NCBI GenBank assembly: GCA_902776185.1
Contig: CACYPH010000010.1
Coordinates: 1-53,889, forward strand
DNA: 53,889 bases
Origin: an uncultured Ruminococcus sp.
GTDB taxonomy: Bacteria; Bacillota; Clostridia; Oscillospirales; Acutalibacteraceae
Direction: 5' to 3'
The notes beneath the pieces were generated by a model. It saw nothing but the letters and a program-made list of their open reading frames with translations, did not search any database and was not told the DNA's origin. Each line of letters opens with the position of its first letter. The first letter of the stretch is position 1. Position numbers and translations under genes: made by a program. Shown here piece after piece: positions 41,877 to 49,171 of the stretch.

Positions 41877-44228
41877 ATGATCAGTAAAATCGTAAAGCGC
41901 GACGGCCGCGCAGTCGAGTTCGATCTCGAGAAAATCACACAGGCGATCTATAAGGCGGCTCACGCCATCGGCGGCAACGACTATGCCGCTGCAGAACAGC
42001 TCGCCGACAAAGTCAGAGAATACCTTGAAGCAGAGGATAACGATACCCCCAGCGTAGAGCACGTACAGGATACCGTTGAAAAGATCCTGATCGAGAACGG
42101 TCACGCGAGAACCGCGAAGGAATTCATCCTTTATCGTGCAGAGCGTACACGCGTTCGCGAGATGAACACCAAGCTGATGAAGATCTACGAGGATCTGACC
42201 TTCAAGTCGGCGAAGGATAACGACGTCAAGCGTGAGAACGCCAACATCGACGGCGATACCGCGATGGGCACCATGCTCAAATACGGTTCCGAGGGCGCGA
42301 AGGAATTCTACCAGATGTATATCCTCAACCCCAAGCACGCCAAGGCGCACCGCGAGGGCGACATCCACATCCATGACCTCGACTTCCTCACCCTGACCAC
42401 CACCTGCTGCCAGATCGACCTGATCAAGCTGTTCAAGGGCGGCTTCTCCACCGGTCACGGCTTCATCCGTGAACCCAACGACATCTCCACCTACGGCGCG
42501 CTGGCTTGCATCGCGATCCAGTCTAACCAGAACGACCAGCACGGCGGTCAGTCCATACCGAACTTCGACTACGGTATGGCTCCCGGCGTTCAAAAGACCT
42601 ACAACAAGCGTTATCGCATGAACCTTGCTCGCGGCGCGGAGCTTCTCTGTGACGATGAGAACGCCAAGGAGGATATCGACGCGATCTGTGACGCGGCAGA
42701 GGAAGCGACCGGCGGCGCTGCAAGCCTCGAATCTCCCGAGGATTACATCAAGAAAGAAAACGAGCTGCTGACAGAAAAGTACGGCGAAAAGCTCGCCGGC
42801 AAGCTGCAGCGCTTTGCGAAAAAGCACGCTGAGGCAGAGACTGACCGCGCTACCTTCCAGGCGATGGAAGCGGTCGTCCACAACCTCAACACCATGCACT
42901 CCCGCGCGGGCGCGCAGGTACCTTTCTCCTCCATCAACTACGGTACCGATACCAGCCCCGAGGGCAGAATGGTCATCAAAAACATCCTGCTCGCTACCGA
43001 GAAAGGTCTGGGCAACGGCGAGACGCCGATCTTCCCCGTACATATCTTCAAGGTCAAGGAAGGCGTCAACTACAATCCCGGAGACCCCAACTACGACCTC
43101 TTCAAGCTCAGCTTCCGCGTTTCCGCGAAGCGCCTCTTCCCCAACTACGCGTTCATCGACGCGCCGTACAACCTCGCTTACTACAAGCCCGGTCATCCCG
43201 AGACTGAAGTCTCCTACATGGGCTGCCGTACCCGCGTCATCGGTAATAAATACGATCCGTCCCGCGAGATCACCTTCGGCAGAGGCAACCTCAGCTTTAC
43301 CTCCATCAACCTGCCCCGTCTCGCGATCCTCGCCAACAAGAACATCGACTTCTTCTTTGAGCAGCTCGACAGAATGCTCGACCTGTGCATCGAACAGCTC
43401 CTCGAGCGTTTCGAGATCCAGTGCCAGAAGTGCGTCCGTAACTATCCGTTCCTGATGGGTCAGGGCGTATGGATCGATTCCGAAAAGCTCTCTATCGATG
43501 ATGAAGTTCGCGAGGTACTCAAGCACGGCACCCTCTCCATCGGCTTCATCGGTCTGGCAGAAACCTTAGTTGCGCTGATCGGTAAGCACCACGGCGAGAG
43601 CGAGGAAGCCCAGCGTCTGGGTCTTGAGATCGTCTCCTTCATGCGCAAGAAGCTCGACAGAAAGAGCGACGAGATGAAGCTCAACTTCACCTGCCTTGCG
43701 ACTCCCGCAGAGGGTCTGTCCGGCAGATTTGTCCGCCTGGACAAAGAGCGCTTCGGCGTCATCAAGGGTGTTACCGACCGCGAATACTATACAAACTCCT
43801 TCCATATCCCGGTTTACTATCCGATCAACGCCTTTGATAAAATCAAGCTCGAGGCGCCCTATCACGCACTCACCAACGCGGGTCATATCTCCTATATCGA
43901 GCTCGACGGCGATCCCACCGAGAACCTTGAGGCATTCGAGCAGGTCGTCCGCTGCATGAAAGAGGAAGGCATCGGCTACGGCTCGATCAACCATCCCGTC
44001 GACCGCGATCCCGTCTGCGGCTATACCGGCATCATCGGCGACTACTGCCCGAAGTGCGGCAGAAAGATCATCAAGAACGGCATGCAGGTAGAGCGCATCC
44101 GCCGCATCACCGGCTATCTGGTCGGCACCCTCGACCGCTTCAATAACGCAAAACGCGCTGAGGAGAGAGATCGCGTCAAACATGAGATCATCCTCGACGA
44201 GTGCGGCTGTGAGTGCGAGTCCGCATGA
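41877..44228 (+). CDS. nrdD: Anaerobic (class III) ribonucleoside-triphosphate reductase
   Basis: 783 residues from the ATG at 41877, which follows CAGGAGG; the frame opens earlier but without a site. It reduces NTPs to dNTPs with an oxygen-sensitive glycyl radical. An N-terminal ATP cone (VKRDGRAVEFDLEKITQAIYKA) allows allosteric control. The core motifs include HIHDLDFLT and the C-terminal zinc site (Cys in PVCGYTG and CPKCGR, about 713-728). The glycyl radical site is G746 in RRITGYL, close to the end. Overlaps nrdG by 4 bp. Confidence 0.97.
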   Translation: MISKIVKRDGRAVEFDLEKITQAIYKAAHAIGGNDYAAAEQLADKVREYLEAEDNDTPSVEHVQDTVEKILIENGHARTAKEFILYRAERTRVREMNTKLMKIYEDLTFKSAKDNDVKRENANIDGDTAMGTMLKYGSEGAKEFYQMYILNPKHAKAHREGDIHIHDLDFLTLTTTCCQIDLIKLFKGGFSTGHGFIREPNDISTYGALACIAIQSNQNDQHGGQSIPNFDYGMAPGVQKTYNKRYRMNLARGAELLCDDENAKEDIDAICDAAEEATGGAASLESPEDYIKKENELLTEKYGEKLAGKLQRFAKKHAEAETDRATFQAMEAVVHNLNTMHSRAGAQVPFSSINYGTDTSPEGRMVIKNILLATEKGLGNGETPIFPVHIFKVKEGVNYNPGDPNYDLFKLSFRVSAKRLFPNYAFIDAPYNLAYYKPGHPETEVSYMGCRTRVIGNKYDPSREITFGRGNLSFTSINLPRLAILANKNIDFFFEQLDRMLDLCIEQLLERFEIQCQKCVRNYPFLMGQGVWIDSEKLSIDDEVREVLKHGTLSIGFIGLAETLVALIGKHHGESEEAQRLGLEIVSFMRKKLDRKSDEMKLNFTCLATPAEGLSGRFVRLDKERFGVIKGVTDREYYTNSFHIPVYYPINAFDKIKLEAPYHALTNAGHISYIELDGDPTENLEAFEQVVRCMKEEGIGYGSINHPVDRDPVCGYTGIIGDYCPKCGRKIIKNGMQVERIRRITGYLVGTLDRFNNAKRAEERDRVKHEIILDECGCECESA

Positions 44229-44746
44229 ATGAACCCAGAACCAAACTGAAACTCGCCGGCGTCGTCCGCGAGAGCATCGTTGACGGACCGGGCATCCGCA
44301 TGACCGTGTTCGTACAGGGCTGTCCGCACCACTGCAAGGGCTGTCACAATGAGCATACATGGGATTTTGAGGGCGGCTACACATCCTCGGTCGAGAGGAT
44401 CTTGGAGGAAGCCGCAAAGGATAAGCTGTTAAAAGGCGTCACCCTCAGCGGCGGCGAACCGTTCTGTCAGGCGCACGCATTGGCAGTACTGGCGAAAAAA
44501 GCCCATGCCATGGGTCTCAACGTCTTCTGCTACACCGGCTACACCTTTGAGTATCTGTACGCACATTTTGACGAGCATCCCGAGTACCGGGAACTGCTCG
44601 AAGAATGTGACTGGCTGGTAGACGGACCGTTCATCGAAGAACAGATGAGCCTGATGCTGCATTTTCGAGGCAGCCGCAACCAGCGCATCCTGAACGTCAC
44701 GGAGTCGCTCGAAAAAGGCGAGGCGGTCTTGTCGGAGATCAATTGA
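44225..44746 (+). CDS. nrdG: Anaerobic ribonucleotide reductase activating protein
   Basis: 173 residues from the ATG at 44225, which overlaps the nrdD stop (ATGA). A radical SAM enzyme that installs the glycyl radical in NrdD. The cluster motif is CPHHCKGC (CX3CX2C), the SAM-binding GGE motif is in TLSGGEPFCQ, and YTGYTFEYL and WLVDGPFIEEQ are typical of NrdG. No terminator with a clean T-run follows; the next 427 bases hold repeats only. Confidence 0.96.
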   Translation: MNEPRTKLKLAGVVRESIVDGPGIRMTVFVQGCPHHCKGCHNEHTWDFEGGYTSSVERILEEAAKDKLLKGVTLSGGEPFCQAHALAVLAKKAHAMGLNVFCYTGYTFEYLYAHFDEHPEYRELLEECDWLVDGPFIEEQMSLMLHFRGSRNQRILNVTESLEKGEAVLSEIN

Positions 44747-44825
44747 GTAAAACAGAAACCTATCATAGAGAAGCGTCGGAGCAATCGCCACGGCGCTTTC
44801 GCTATATGATACGCCCGTCATTCCC

Positions 44826-44899
44826 GGTACGTCATAAATGCCGTACCCTACAGGATAAAGCTGATTCGCTCCGTAGGGTACGGCGCTTGCCGACGTACC
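44826..44899. repeat. Nested inverted repeat after nrdG
   Basis: GGTACGTC (44826-44833) pairs with GACGTACC (44892-44899), and inside it GCCGTACCCTAC (44840-44851) pairs with GTAGGGTACGGC (44873-44884). This makes a long imperfect cruciform of about 74 bases. It could be a small mobile repeat or a read-through barrier after nrdG. Confidence 0.65.
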
Positions 44900-44960
44900 G
44901 CATGGCTAGAGTTCTGTTCCTATCAAATGCTTTCGACACCAGCTACGCCCGACATTCTTC

Positions 44961-44979
44961 GGACGACCGATGGTCGTCC
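44961..44979. repeat. Perfect palindrome GGACGACC-GAT-GGTCGTCC
   Basis: An 8-bp perfect inverted repeat with a three-base loop, directly before the heptamer array at 44986. No T-run follows. Confidence 0.6.
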
Positions 44980-44985
44980 CTACAC

Positions 44986-45020
44986 CTAACTCCTAACTCC
45001 TAACTCCTCACTCCTAATTA
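44986..45020. repeat. Heptamer tandem array, CTAACTC unit
   Basis: Three exact CTAACTC units are followed by CTCACTC and CTAATTA, all in 7-bp register. The same heptamer (as GTTAGGA, the other strand) recurs at 53639-53666. Confidence 0.8.
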
Positions 45021-45079
45021 CCGCCCGCCAACTACATAATTACCAAAAAAGCGAAATGATTTTTACCGCATTTGCCATG

Positions 45080-45108
45080 TTGTGCAGGTGCGGATTTTAT
45101 GGTATAAT
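45080..45108 (+). promoter_or_regulatory. Promoter of the DRTGG/RsbW-like genes
   Basis: TTGTGC (45080-45085), 17 bp, TATAAT (45103-45108), about 65 bases before the start at 45174. A similar stretch, ATGGTATCATAAATTGAATAT, lies before the second SGNH gene at about 50868. Confidence 0.6.
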
Positions 45109-45173
45109 GAATTGAATATAGCGTGATCGCCCCTAATAGCGCGCGCACAGCTTACAACGAAAGGATGTAACAC

Positions 45174-45521
45174 ATGATTGTTAAGGACATTATCGACATA
45201 CTCGACGGAGAAATCATCTGTGAGGGCGACCTCAATCAGGAGATCAAAACCGCCTGCGGTTCGGATATGATGAGCGACGTTCTGGCGTTCGTCAAAGACC
45301 AGAGCGTCCTGCTGACGGGGCTTGTCAACCCGCAGGTCGTCCGCACCGCCGAAATGATGGACATGGCGTGTATCGTATTCGTGCGCGGCAAAATGCCCGA
45401 CCAGGGGATCATCAGCCTTGCCGAAAGCCGCGACATCACGCTGATCAAAACCCGCTACAGAATGTTTACCGCCTGCGGCAAGCTGTATGAGGGCGGGCTT
45501 TCCGGAGGTACCGCGGTATGA
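45174..45521 (+). CDS. DRTGG-domain protein (first copy)
   Basis: 115 residues. MIVKDIIDILDGEIICEGD, then CGSDMMSDVLAFVKDQSVLLTGLVNPQVVRTAEMMDMACIVFVRGK and TLIKTRYRMFTACGKLYEGGL fit the DRTGG domain, a CBS-associated small fold of unknown function found in clostridial hydrogenase operons. A second copy is at 48109-48435. Its end overlaps the RsbW-like gene by 4 bp. RBS GAAAGGATG. It probably senses or binds a small ligand; this is inference. Confidence 0.75.
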   Translation: MIVKDIIDILDGEIICEGDLNQEIKTACGSDMMSDVLAFVKDQSVLLTGLVNPQVVRTAEMMDMACIVFVRGKMPDQGIISLAESRDITLIKTRYRMFTACGKLYEGGLSGGTAV

Positions 45522-45943
45522 GCAGCATCCACCTCCACTATGACGTATCCGGCGAGGACTTCACCCGCGCGGGCGAAGCATCCGGCTCGGTCAAAAAACG
45601 CCTCAAGGCGCTCGGCTATAACACCGACGCTATCCGCAGGGTCGCGATCGCGATGTACGAGGCTGAGATCAACATGGTCATCCATGCCGACGGCGGCTTT
45701 GTCGACGTAGACATCTACCCCGACCACGTAGACATCCTGCTGTCCGATAAAGGTCCCGGCATCCCCGATGTTGACAAGGCGATGCAGGAGGGCTTTTCCA
45801 CCGCGCCCGACAACGTCCGCAACCTCGGCTTCGGCGCAGGCATGGGACTCCCGAATATCAAGAAATACACCGACGATATGCGCATCGAAACCAAGATCGG
45901 CGTCGGTACAGACCTGTATCTGACGGTAAGGGTCAATCAGTAA
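45518..45943 (+). CDS. RsbW-like serine/threonine kinase or anti-sigma ATPase
   Basis: 141 residues, a GHKL/HATPase fold. The N-box is EAEINMVIHADGG, the G1 box DKGPGI and the G2 box GFGAGMGLPNIKKY. The fold belongs to RsbW/SpoIIAB-like proteins that bind a sigma factor or phosphorylate an anti-sigma-factor antagonist. It overlaps the DRTGG gene by 4 bp. No partner STAS or sigma gene is next to it. In clostridial hydrogenase clusters such ATPases are common companions of DRTGG and PHP proteins. Confidence 0.85.
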   Translation: MSSIHLHYDVSGEDFTRAGEASGSVKKRLKALGYNTDAIRRVAIAMYEAEINMVIHADGGFVDVDIYPDHVDILLSDKGPGIPDVDKAMQEGFSTAPDNVRNLGFGAGMGLPNIKKYTDDMRIETKIGVGTDLYLTVRVNQ

Positions 45944-46084
45944 AATACGGTTAACGGATATCGGTTAACAGTTGCAAGAAAGCGCGCACCCGGCGCGTCC
46001 GCTTTCGCATACCCATCGCTCATGCGCGCAGCGTGCAACTGAGCGGGGATTATAAATTGTTTCAGACTGTAGAAAAACCTATGG
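45944..46084. other. Gene-free gap between the RsbW-like and hydrogenase-like genes (first part)
   Basis: No gene is visible. A duplicated CGGTTAAC block lies at 45953-45976, and GAAAGCGCGC with GCGTCCGCTTTC makes an imperfect hairpin at about 45979-46009. The rest of the gap up to 46417 holds the two repeats listed next. Confidence 0.4.
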
Positions 46085-46212
46085 CTGTCATTCTGAGGCT
46101 TTAGCCGAAGAATCTGAAAGCGCTCACATTTCCGTCAGATTGCACATGATAGGTGTAAGATAAGCGGAGAGATTGCACTATAAGATCCTTCGCCTCCGGC
46201 TCAGGATGACAG
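46085..46212. repeat. Inverted-repeat element (CTGTCATTCTGAG ends)
   Basis: The left end CTGTCATTCTGAG...GAAGAATCT is mirrored at the right end (complement CTGTCATCCTGAG...GAAGGATCT). The middle is about 60 bases with no frame. It looks like a MITE-type element. A degenerate copy is at 53686-53756. It interrupts the gap between the two halves of the signalling cluster. Confidence 0.65.
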
Positions 46213-46314
46213 AAGGAAAAGTATCGTCATACTTTTTTGACACGCTGAAGCGCTGACACAAGTGTCCGCATTTTGGACTCCTATTATTCGGGTGCGGGCT
46301 GTGCCTCTCATAAC

Positions 46315-46375
46315 CATTATCCATTTTCCATTATCCATTTTCCATTATCCATTTTCCATTATCCGTTATCCATTC
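46315..46375. repeat. Tandem array of 14-bp unit (two heptamers)
   Basis: Three exact copies of CATTATCCATTTTC (46315-46356), followed by a degenerate copy. Each unit is a pair of related heptamers, CATTATC and CATTTTC, so the basic period is 7 bp. It ends about 40 bases before the hydrogenase-like gene. Confidence 0.8.
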
Positions 46376-46417
46376 ACCAATCCCAAACTCTCTGCATACA
46401 TGATAGGTTAGATAAAC

Positions 46418-47692
46418 ATGAAACAATACTTCCACTCTGTCGAGCTGGACGCGGATAAGTGCTGCGGCTGTACCAACTGTCTCAAGCGCTGCCCCACCGA
46501 GGCGATCCGTATCCATAACGGAAAGGCGCACATCCTCTCTGAGAGATGTATCGACTGCGGCGAATGTATCCGCATCTGTCCGCATCACGCCAAGCGCGCA
46601 CGCTCCAACCAGCTCGAGGATATCGAACAATATAAAATCAAGGTCGCTCTCCCTGCCCCTGCGCTGTTCGGTCAGTTCAACAATCTGGACGACATCGACA
46701 TCGTGCTGACGGGACTGAGGGCTGTGGGCTTTGACTTCATCTACGAGGTCAGCCGCGGTGCGGAGCTGGTCAGCGAGCTGACCCGCAACATGATCCGCGA
46801 CAATCAGCTGAACAAACCGATCATCAGCTCGGCGTGTCCTGCAGTCGTACGACTGATCAAGATCCGCTTCCCGGAGCTGTGCGACAACGTCATGCCCTTA
46901 CTCGCACCCATGGAGGTCGCCGCAAAAATGGCGCGCCGCGAGGTGCGCGGGATGACGGGACTTTCCGACGAGGACATCGGGGTTTTCTTTATCACGCCCT
47001 GTCCCGCAAAGGTCACCGAGATCAACTCGCCGAATCATGCGGATCATTCTGCAGTGAACGGTGCGATCGCGATCTCTCAGCTCTACCCTGCTCTGACCCA
47101 CGCCATGGATCATCTGACCACCGTGGAAAGCATCGCGAAATCCGGTCTGATCGGCGTCGGCTGGGCAACCTCCGGCGGTGAAGCGGCAGCGATGCTGGGC
47201 GAAAAATACTTAGCAGCGGACGGTATTGAAAACGTCATCCGCGTGCTCGAAGAGCTCGAGGACGATCATATCCGCGACGTAGATTTTATCGAGCTGAACG
47301 CCTGCTCCGGCGGTTGTGTCGGCGGCGTACTGACGGTCGAGAATCCCTATGTCGCGCAGGCGCGCATCCACAACCTGCGCAAATATATGCCCGTATCCCT
47401 GAATCATCTGGACGAAAAAGACGTCGACGCCATGAAATGGGAGAACAAGCTGACCTATAACGCAGAGAGCTTTGCCCTCTCGGACGACATCATGGAAGCG
47501 ATGGAAATGATGGACAAGATGGAGAAGATCTGTCAGGATCTGCCGGGGCTGGACTGCGGCTCCTGCGGCGCGCCGACCTGCCGCGCGATGGCGGAGGATA
47601 TCGTCAAGGGCGTCGCCAAGGAAACCGACTGTATCCACAAGCTCAAGGCGAAGATCCAGTCCGTCTATGACCAGCTGAGTTCAACGTTATGA
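46418..47692 (+). CDS. [FeFe]-hydrogenase-like protein, sensory-type H-cluster site
   Basis: 424 residues. Two ferredoxin [4Fe-4S] sites (C15/18/21/25 and C44/47/50/54) precede an H-cluster-type domain. All four cluster ligands are present: C140 in SSACP (L1), C195 in TPCPAKVTE (L2, with K198 and E201), and C296 and C300 in NACSGGCVGG (L3). The proton-transfer cysteine before C140 is replaced by Ala139, and both methionines of L2 and L3 are replaced by Thr193 and Asn294. A C-terminal Fe-S domain has Cx2Cx4Cx16C (C380, C383, C388, C405). These changes match group C/D putative sensory hydrogenases rather than catabolic ones. There is no PAS domain. The next gene overlaps by 4 bp. Confidence 0.85.
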   Translation: MKQYFHSVELDADKCCGCTNCLKRCPTEAIRIHNGKAHILSERCIDCGECIRICPHHAKRARSNQLEDIEQYKIKVALPAPALFGQFNNLDDIDIVLTGLRAVGFDFIYEVSRGAELVSELTRNMIRDNQLNKPIISSACPAVVRLIKIRFPELCDNVMPLLAPMEVAAKMARREVRGMTGLSDEDIGVFFITPCPAKVTEINSPNHADHSAVNGAIAISQLYPALTHAMDHLTTVESIAKSGLIGVGWATSGGEAAAMLGEKYLAADGIENVIRVLEELEDDHIRDVDFIELNACSGGCVGGVLTVENPYVAQARIHNLRKYMPVSLNHLDEKDVDAMKWENKLTYNAESFALSDDIMEAMEMMDKMEKICQDLPGLDCGSCGAPTCRAMAEDIVKGVAKETDCIHKLKAKIQSVYDQLSSTL

Positions 47693-48048
47693 GCAAGGTC
47701 GAATTGACCGTCCGCGAGCGGGAATACATTGACTGCGAAGTCCCGATGCTGTCGGGCGGCACCGCCGCGACGAGGATCATCGGCGCATTTTTTGCCTCGA
47801 TCGGTCAGGCGTTCCTGCCCGGACTGAACAAATCGGAAAGCAAGCTGGTCCGCACCGTCCGCGAGATCCGCTATACCAACTATAAAAAAGCCGTCCTACG
47901 TAAGCTGGAAAACACGCCGAAGAAGGGCGACGATAAGCGCCTGAGAAAGCTCAACAAAAGCGATTTTGTCCTCTCGTTCGAGACCTACGACCCGGATGAA
48001 TTCGCAGAGAAGCTGTATGAGGAATACATGGATAGAACTAAGAATTAG
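47689..48048 (+). CDS. Unknown small protein of the hydrogenase-like cluster
   Basis: 119 residues, not recognised. It starts at an ATG that overlaps the hydrogenase-like stop (ATGA), so it is translationally coupled to it. The N-terminus is acidic (MSKVELTVREREYIDCEVPML), a Gly/Ala/Phe-rich stretch follows (GGTAATRIIGAFFASIGQAFLPGL, about 24-47) that could be a buried helix but is too short and polar for a sure membrane span, and the C-terminal half is highly charged (KKGDDKRLRKLNK). Only one Cys is present, so it is not itself an Fe-S protein. The position suggests a partner of the hydrogenase-like protein. Confidence 0.75.
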   Translation: MSKVELTVREREYIDCEVPMLSGGTAATRIIGAFFASIGQAFLPGLNKSESKLVRTVREIRYTNYKKAVLRKLENTPKKGDDKRLRKLNKSDFVLSFETYDPDEFAEKLYEEYMDRTKN

Positions 48049-48074
48049 GATCTAAGATCTAGGATCTAAGATCT
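48047..48074. repeat. Tandem repeat of 14-bp unit AGGATCTAAGATCT
   Basis: Two exact copies plus a partial third. Each unit is two related heptamers (AGGATCT, AAGATCT), so again the period is 7 bp. It starts at the stop codon of the 119-aa gene and fills most of the gap before the second DRTGG gene. Confidence 0.75.
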
Positions 48075-48108
48075 AAGCTCTAAAGCTCTTCACTCGAAAG
48101 GATTAACT

Positions 48109-48435
48109 ATGACCGTTAAAGAATTAGCTCAGAGGCTCGAACTGAGAACTCTAGTTGAAGACGACTTTGACCGCGAGGTCGAGGACTGCTACGTCGGCGA
48201 CCTGCTCTCGTGGGTCATGGGACGCGCTCCCGCCGACAGCGCATGGCTGACCGTCATGGGCAACATCAACTCGATCGCTGTCGCGACCCTAGCGGACGTC
48301 AGCTGCATCATCCTTGTCGAGAATGCGGCGCTTGACGCGGACGCAAAGGCAAAAGCTGAGATGCACGGCGTGAATATCCTGATCACCGAGAAAAACAGCT
48401 ATCACCTTGCTGTCGAGATCAGCAAACTGCTTTGA
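48109..48435 (+). CDS. DRTGG-domain protein (second copy)
   Basis: 108 residues. MTVKELAQRLELRTLVEDD, then CYVGDLLSWVMGRAPADSAWLTVMGNINSIAVATLADVSCIILVENA and GVNILITEKNSYHLAVEI. It has the same fold pattern as 45174-45521 but clearly diverged (the first has CGSDMMSDVL, this one CYVGDLLSWVM). RBS GAAAGGA. The PHP gene begins one base after its stop codon, so the two are likely coupled. Confidence 0.75.
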   Translation: MTVKELAQRLELRTLVEDDFDREVEDCYVGDLLSWVMGRAPADSAWLTVMGNINSIAVATLADVSCIILVENAALDADAKAKAEMHGVNILITEKNSYHLAVEISKLL

Positions 48436-48436
48436 T

Positions 48437-49147
48437 ATGAAATACTACTACGACCTGCATCTGCACTCGTGCCTGTCGCCGTGCGGAGATATGGATATGA
48501 CGCCCAACAACCTTGTCAACATGGCAAAGCTGCTGGGGCTGGATGTCATCGCCCTGACCGACCACAACACCTCGCTCAACTGTGAGGCGGCGATGAAGGT
48601 CGGCGAGGCGGTCGGCATACTGGTCATCCCCGGAATGGAGCTGACCACCGCCGAGGATATCCACGCGGTGTGCCTCTTCCCCACGCTCGAAAAGGCGCTC
48701 GCATTCAGCGAATATGTGGATAACAACCGCATCAAAATCAAGAATAAAACACAGATCTACGGACGTCAGGTCATCATGAACGAGGACGACGAGGAAGTCG
48801 GCGAGATCGAGCATCTGCTCCTGCCTGCGAGCTTCATCACCATCACCGAAGCCTATGAGAAAGCGAAGGAATTCGGCGGCATCTGCTATCCTGCACACAT
48901 CGACCGTGACAGCCTGTCGATCCTGTCCGTGCTGGGCGAGATCGATCCCGCCTGCGGCTTCAAGACTGCAGAGCTTGCAGATCTCTCAAAGCTCGACACT
49001 CTCAAAGAACAGCATCCGATCCTCAGCGATCTGCACATCGTCAACTGTTCGGACGCGCATTACCTCGAGAATATGCGCGAGGCGCAGAATACCCTTGAGC
49101 TGCCCGCGCTGACAAGAGAAGCGGTACTCGCCGCACTCGACTCTTAG
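48437..49147 (+). CDS. PHP-domain metal-dependent phosphoesterase
   Basis: 236 residues from the ATG at 48437, one base after the preceding stop; no ribosome binding site is visible, so translation may depend on coupling. Four PHP metal motifs are in order: DLHLHSCLSPCG (HxH), ALTDHNTS, the PAHIDR histidine, and NCSDAHY. PHP proteins hydrolyse phosphoesters, often of nucleotides; here it may turn over a small nucleotide signal of the module, which is speculation. PHP genes are frequent in clostridial [FeFe]-hydrogenase operons. Last gene before the secreted FN3-SGNH pair. Confidence 0.9.
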   Translation: MKYYYDLHLHSCLSPCGDMDMTPNNLVNMAKLLGLDVIALTDHNTSLNCEAAMKVGEAVGILVIPGMELTTAEDIHAVCLFPTLEKALAFSEYVDNNRIKIKNKTQIYGRQVIMNEDDEEVGEIEHLLLPASFITITEAYEKAKEFGGICYPAHIDRDSLSILSVLGEIDPACGFKTAELADLSKLDTLKEQHPILSDLHIVNCSDAHYLENMREAQNTLELPALTREAVLAALDS

Positions 49148-49171
49148 CAAATACCCATCAGGAGTAACTTT

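Noticed and set aside
41859-43526. 555-residue minus-strand frame antisense to nrdD
   Set aside because: Nothing but a shadow of the GC-rich reading frame of nrdD; nrdD has all catalytic residues, while the antisense protein has no motif and no start site signals.
44747-45173. A tRNA or small protein gene in the gap after nrdG
   Set aside because: The GC-rich stretches are explained by nested inverted repeats; no cloverleaf with a T-loop and no frame with a binding site was found.
46418-47692. Catalytic (energy-conserving) [FeFe] hydrogenase
   Set aside because: The proton-transfer cysteine and both H-cluster methionines are replaced and no NuoE/NuoF-type partner is near, so a catabolic role is unlikely even though the cluster ligands are intact.
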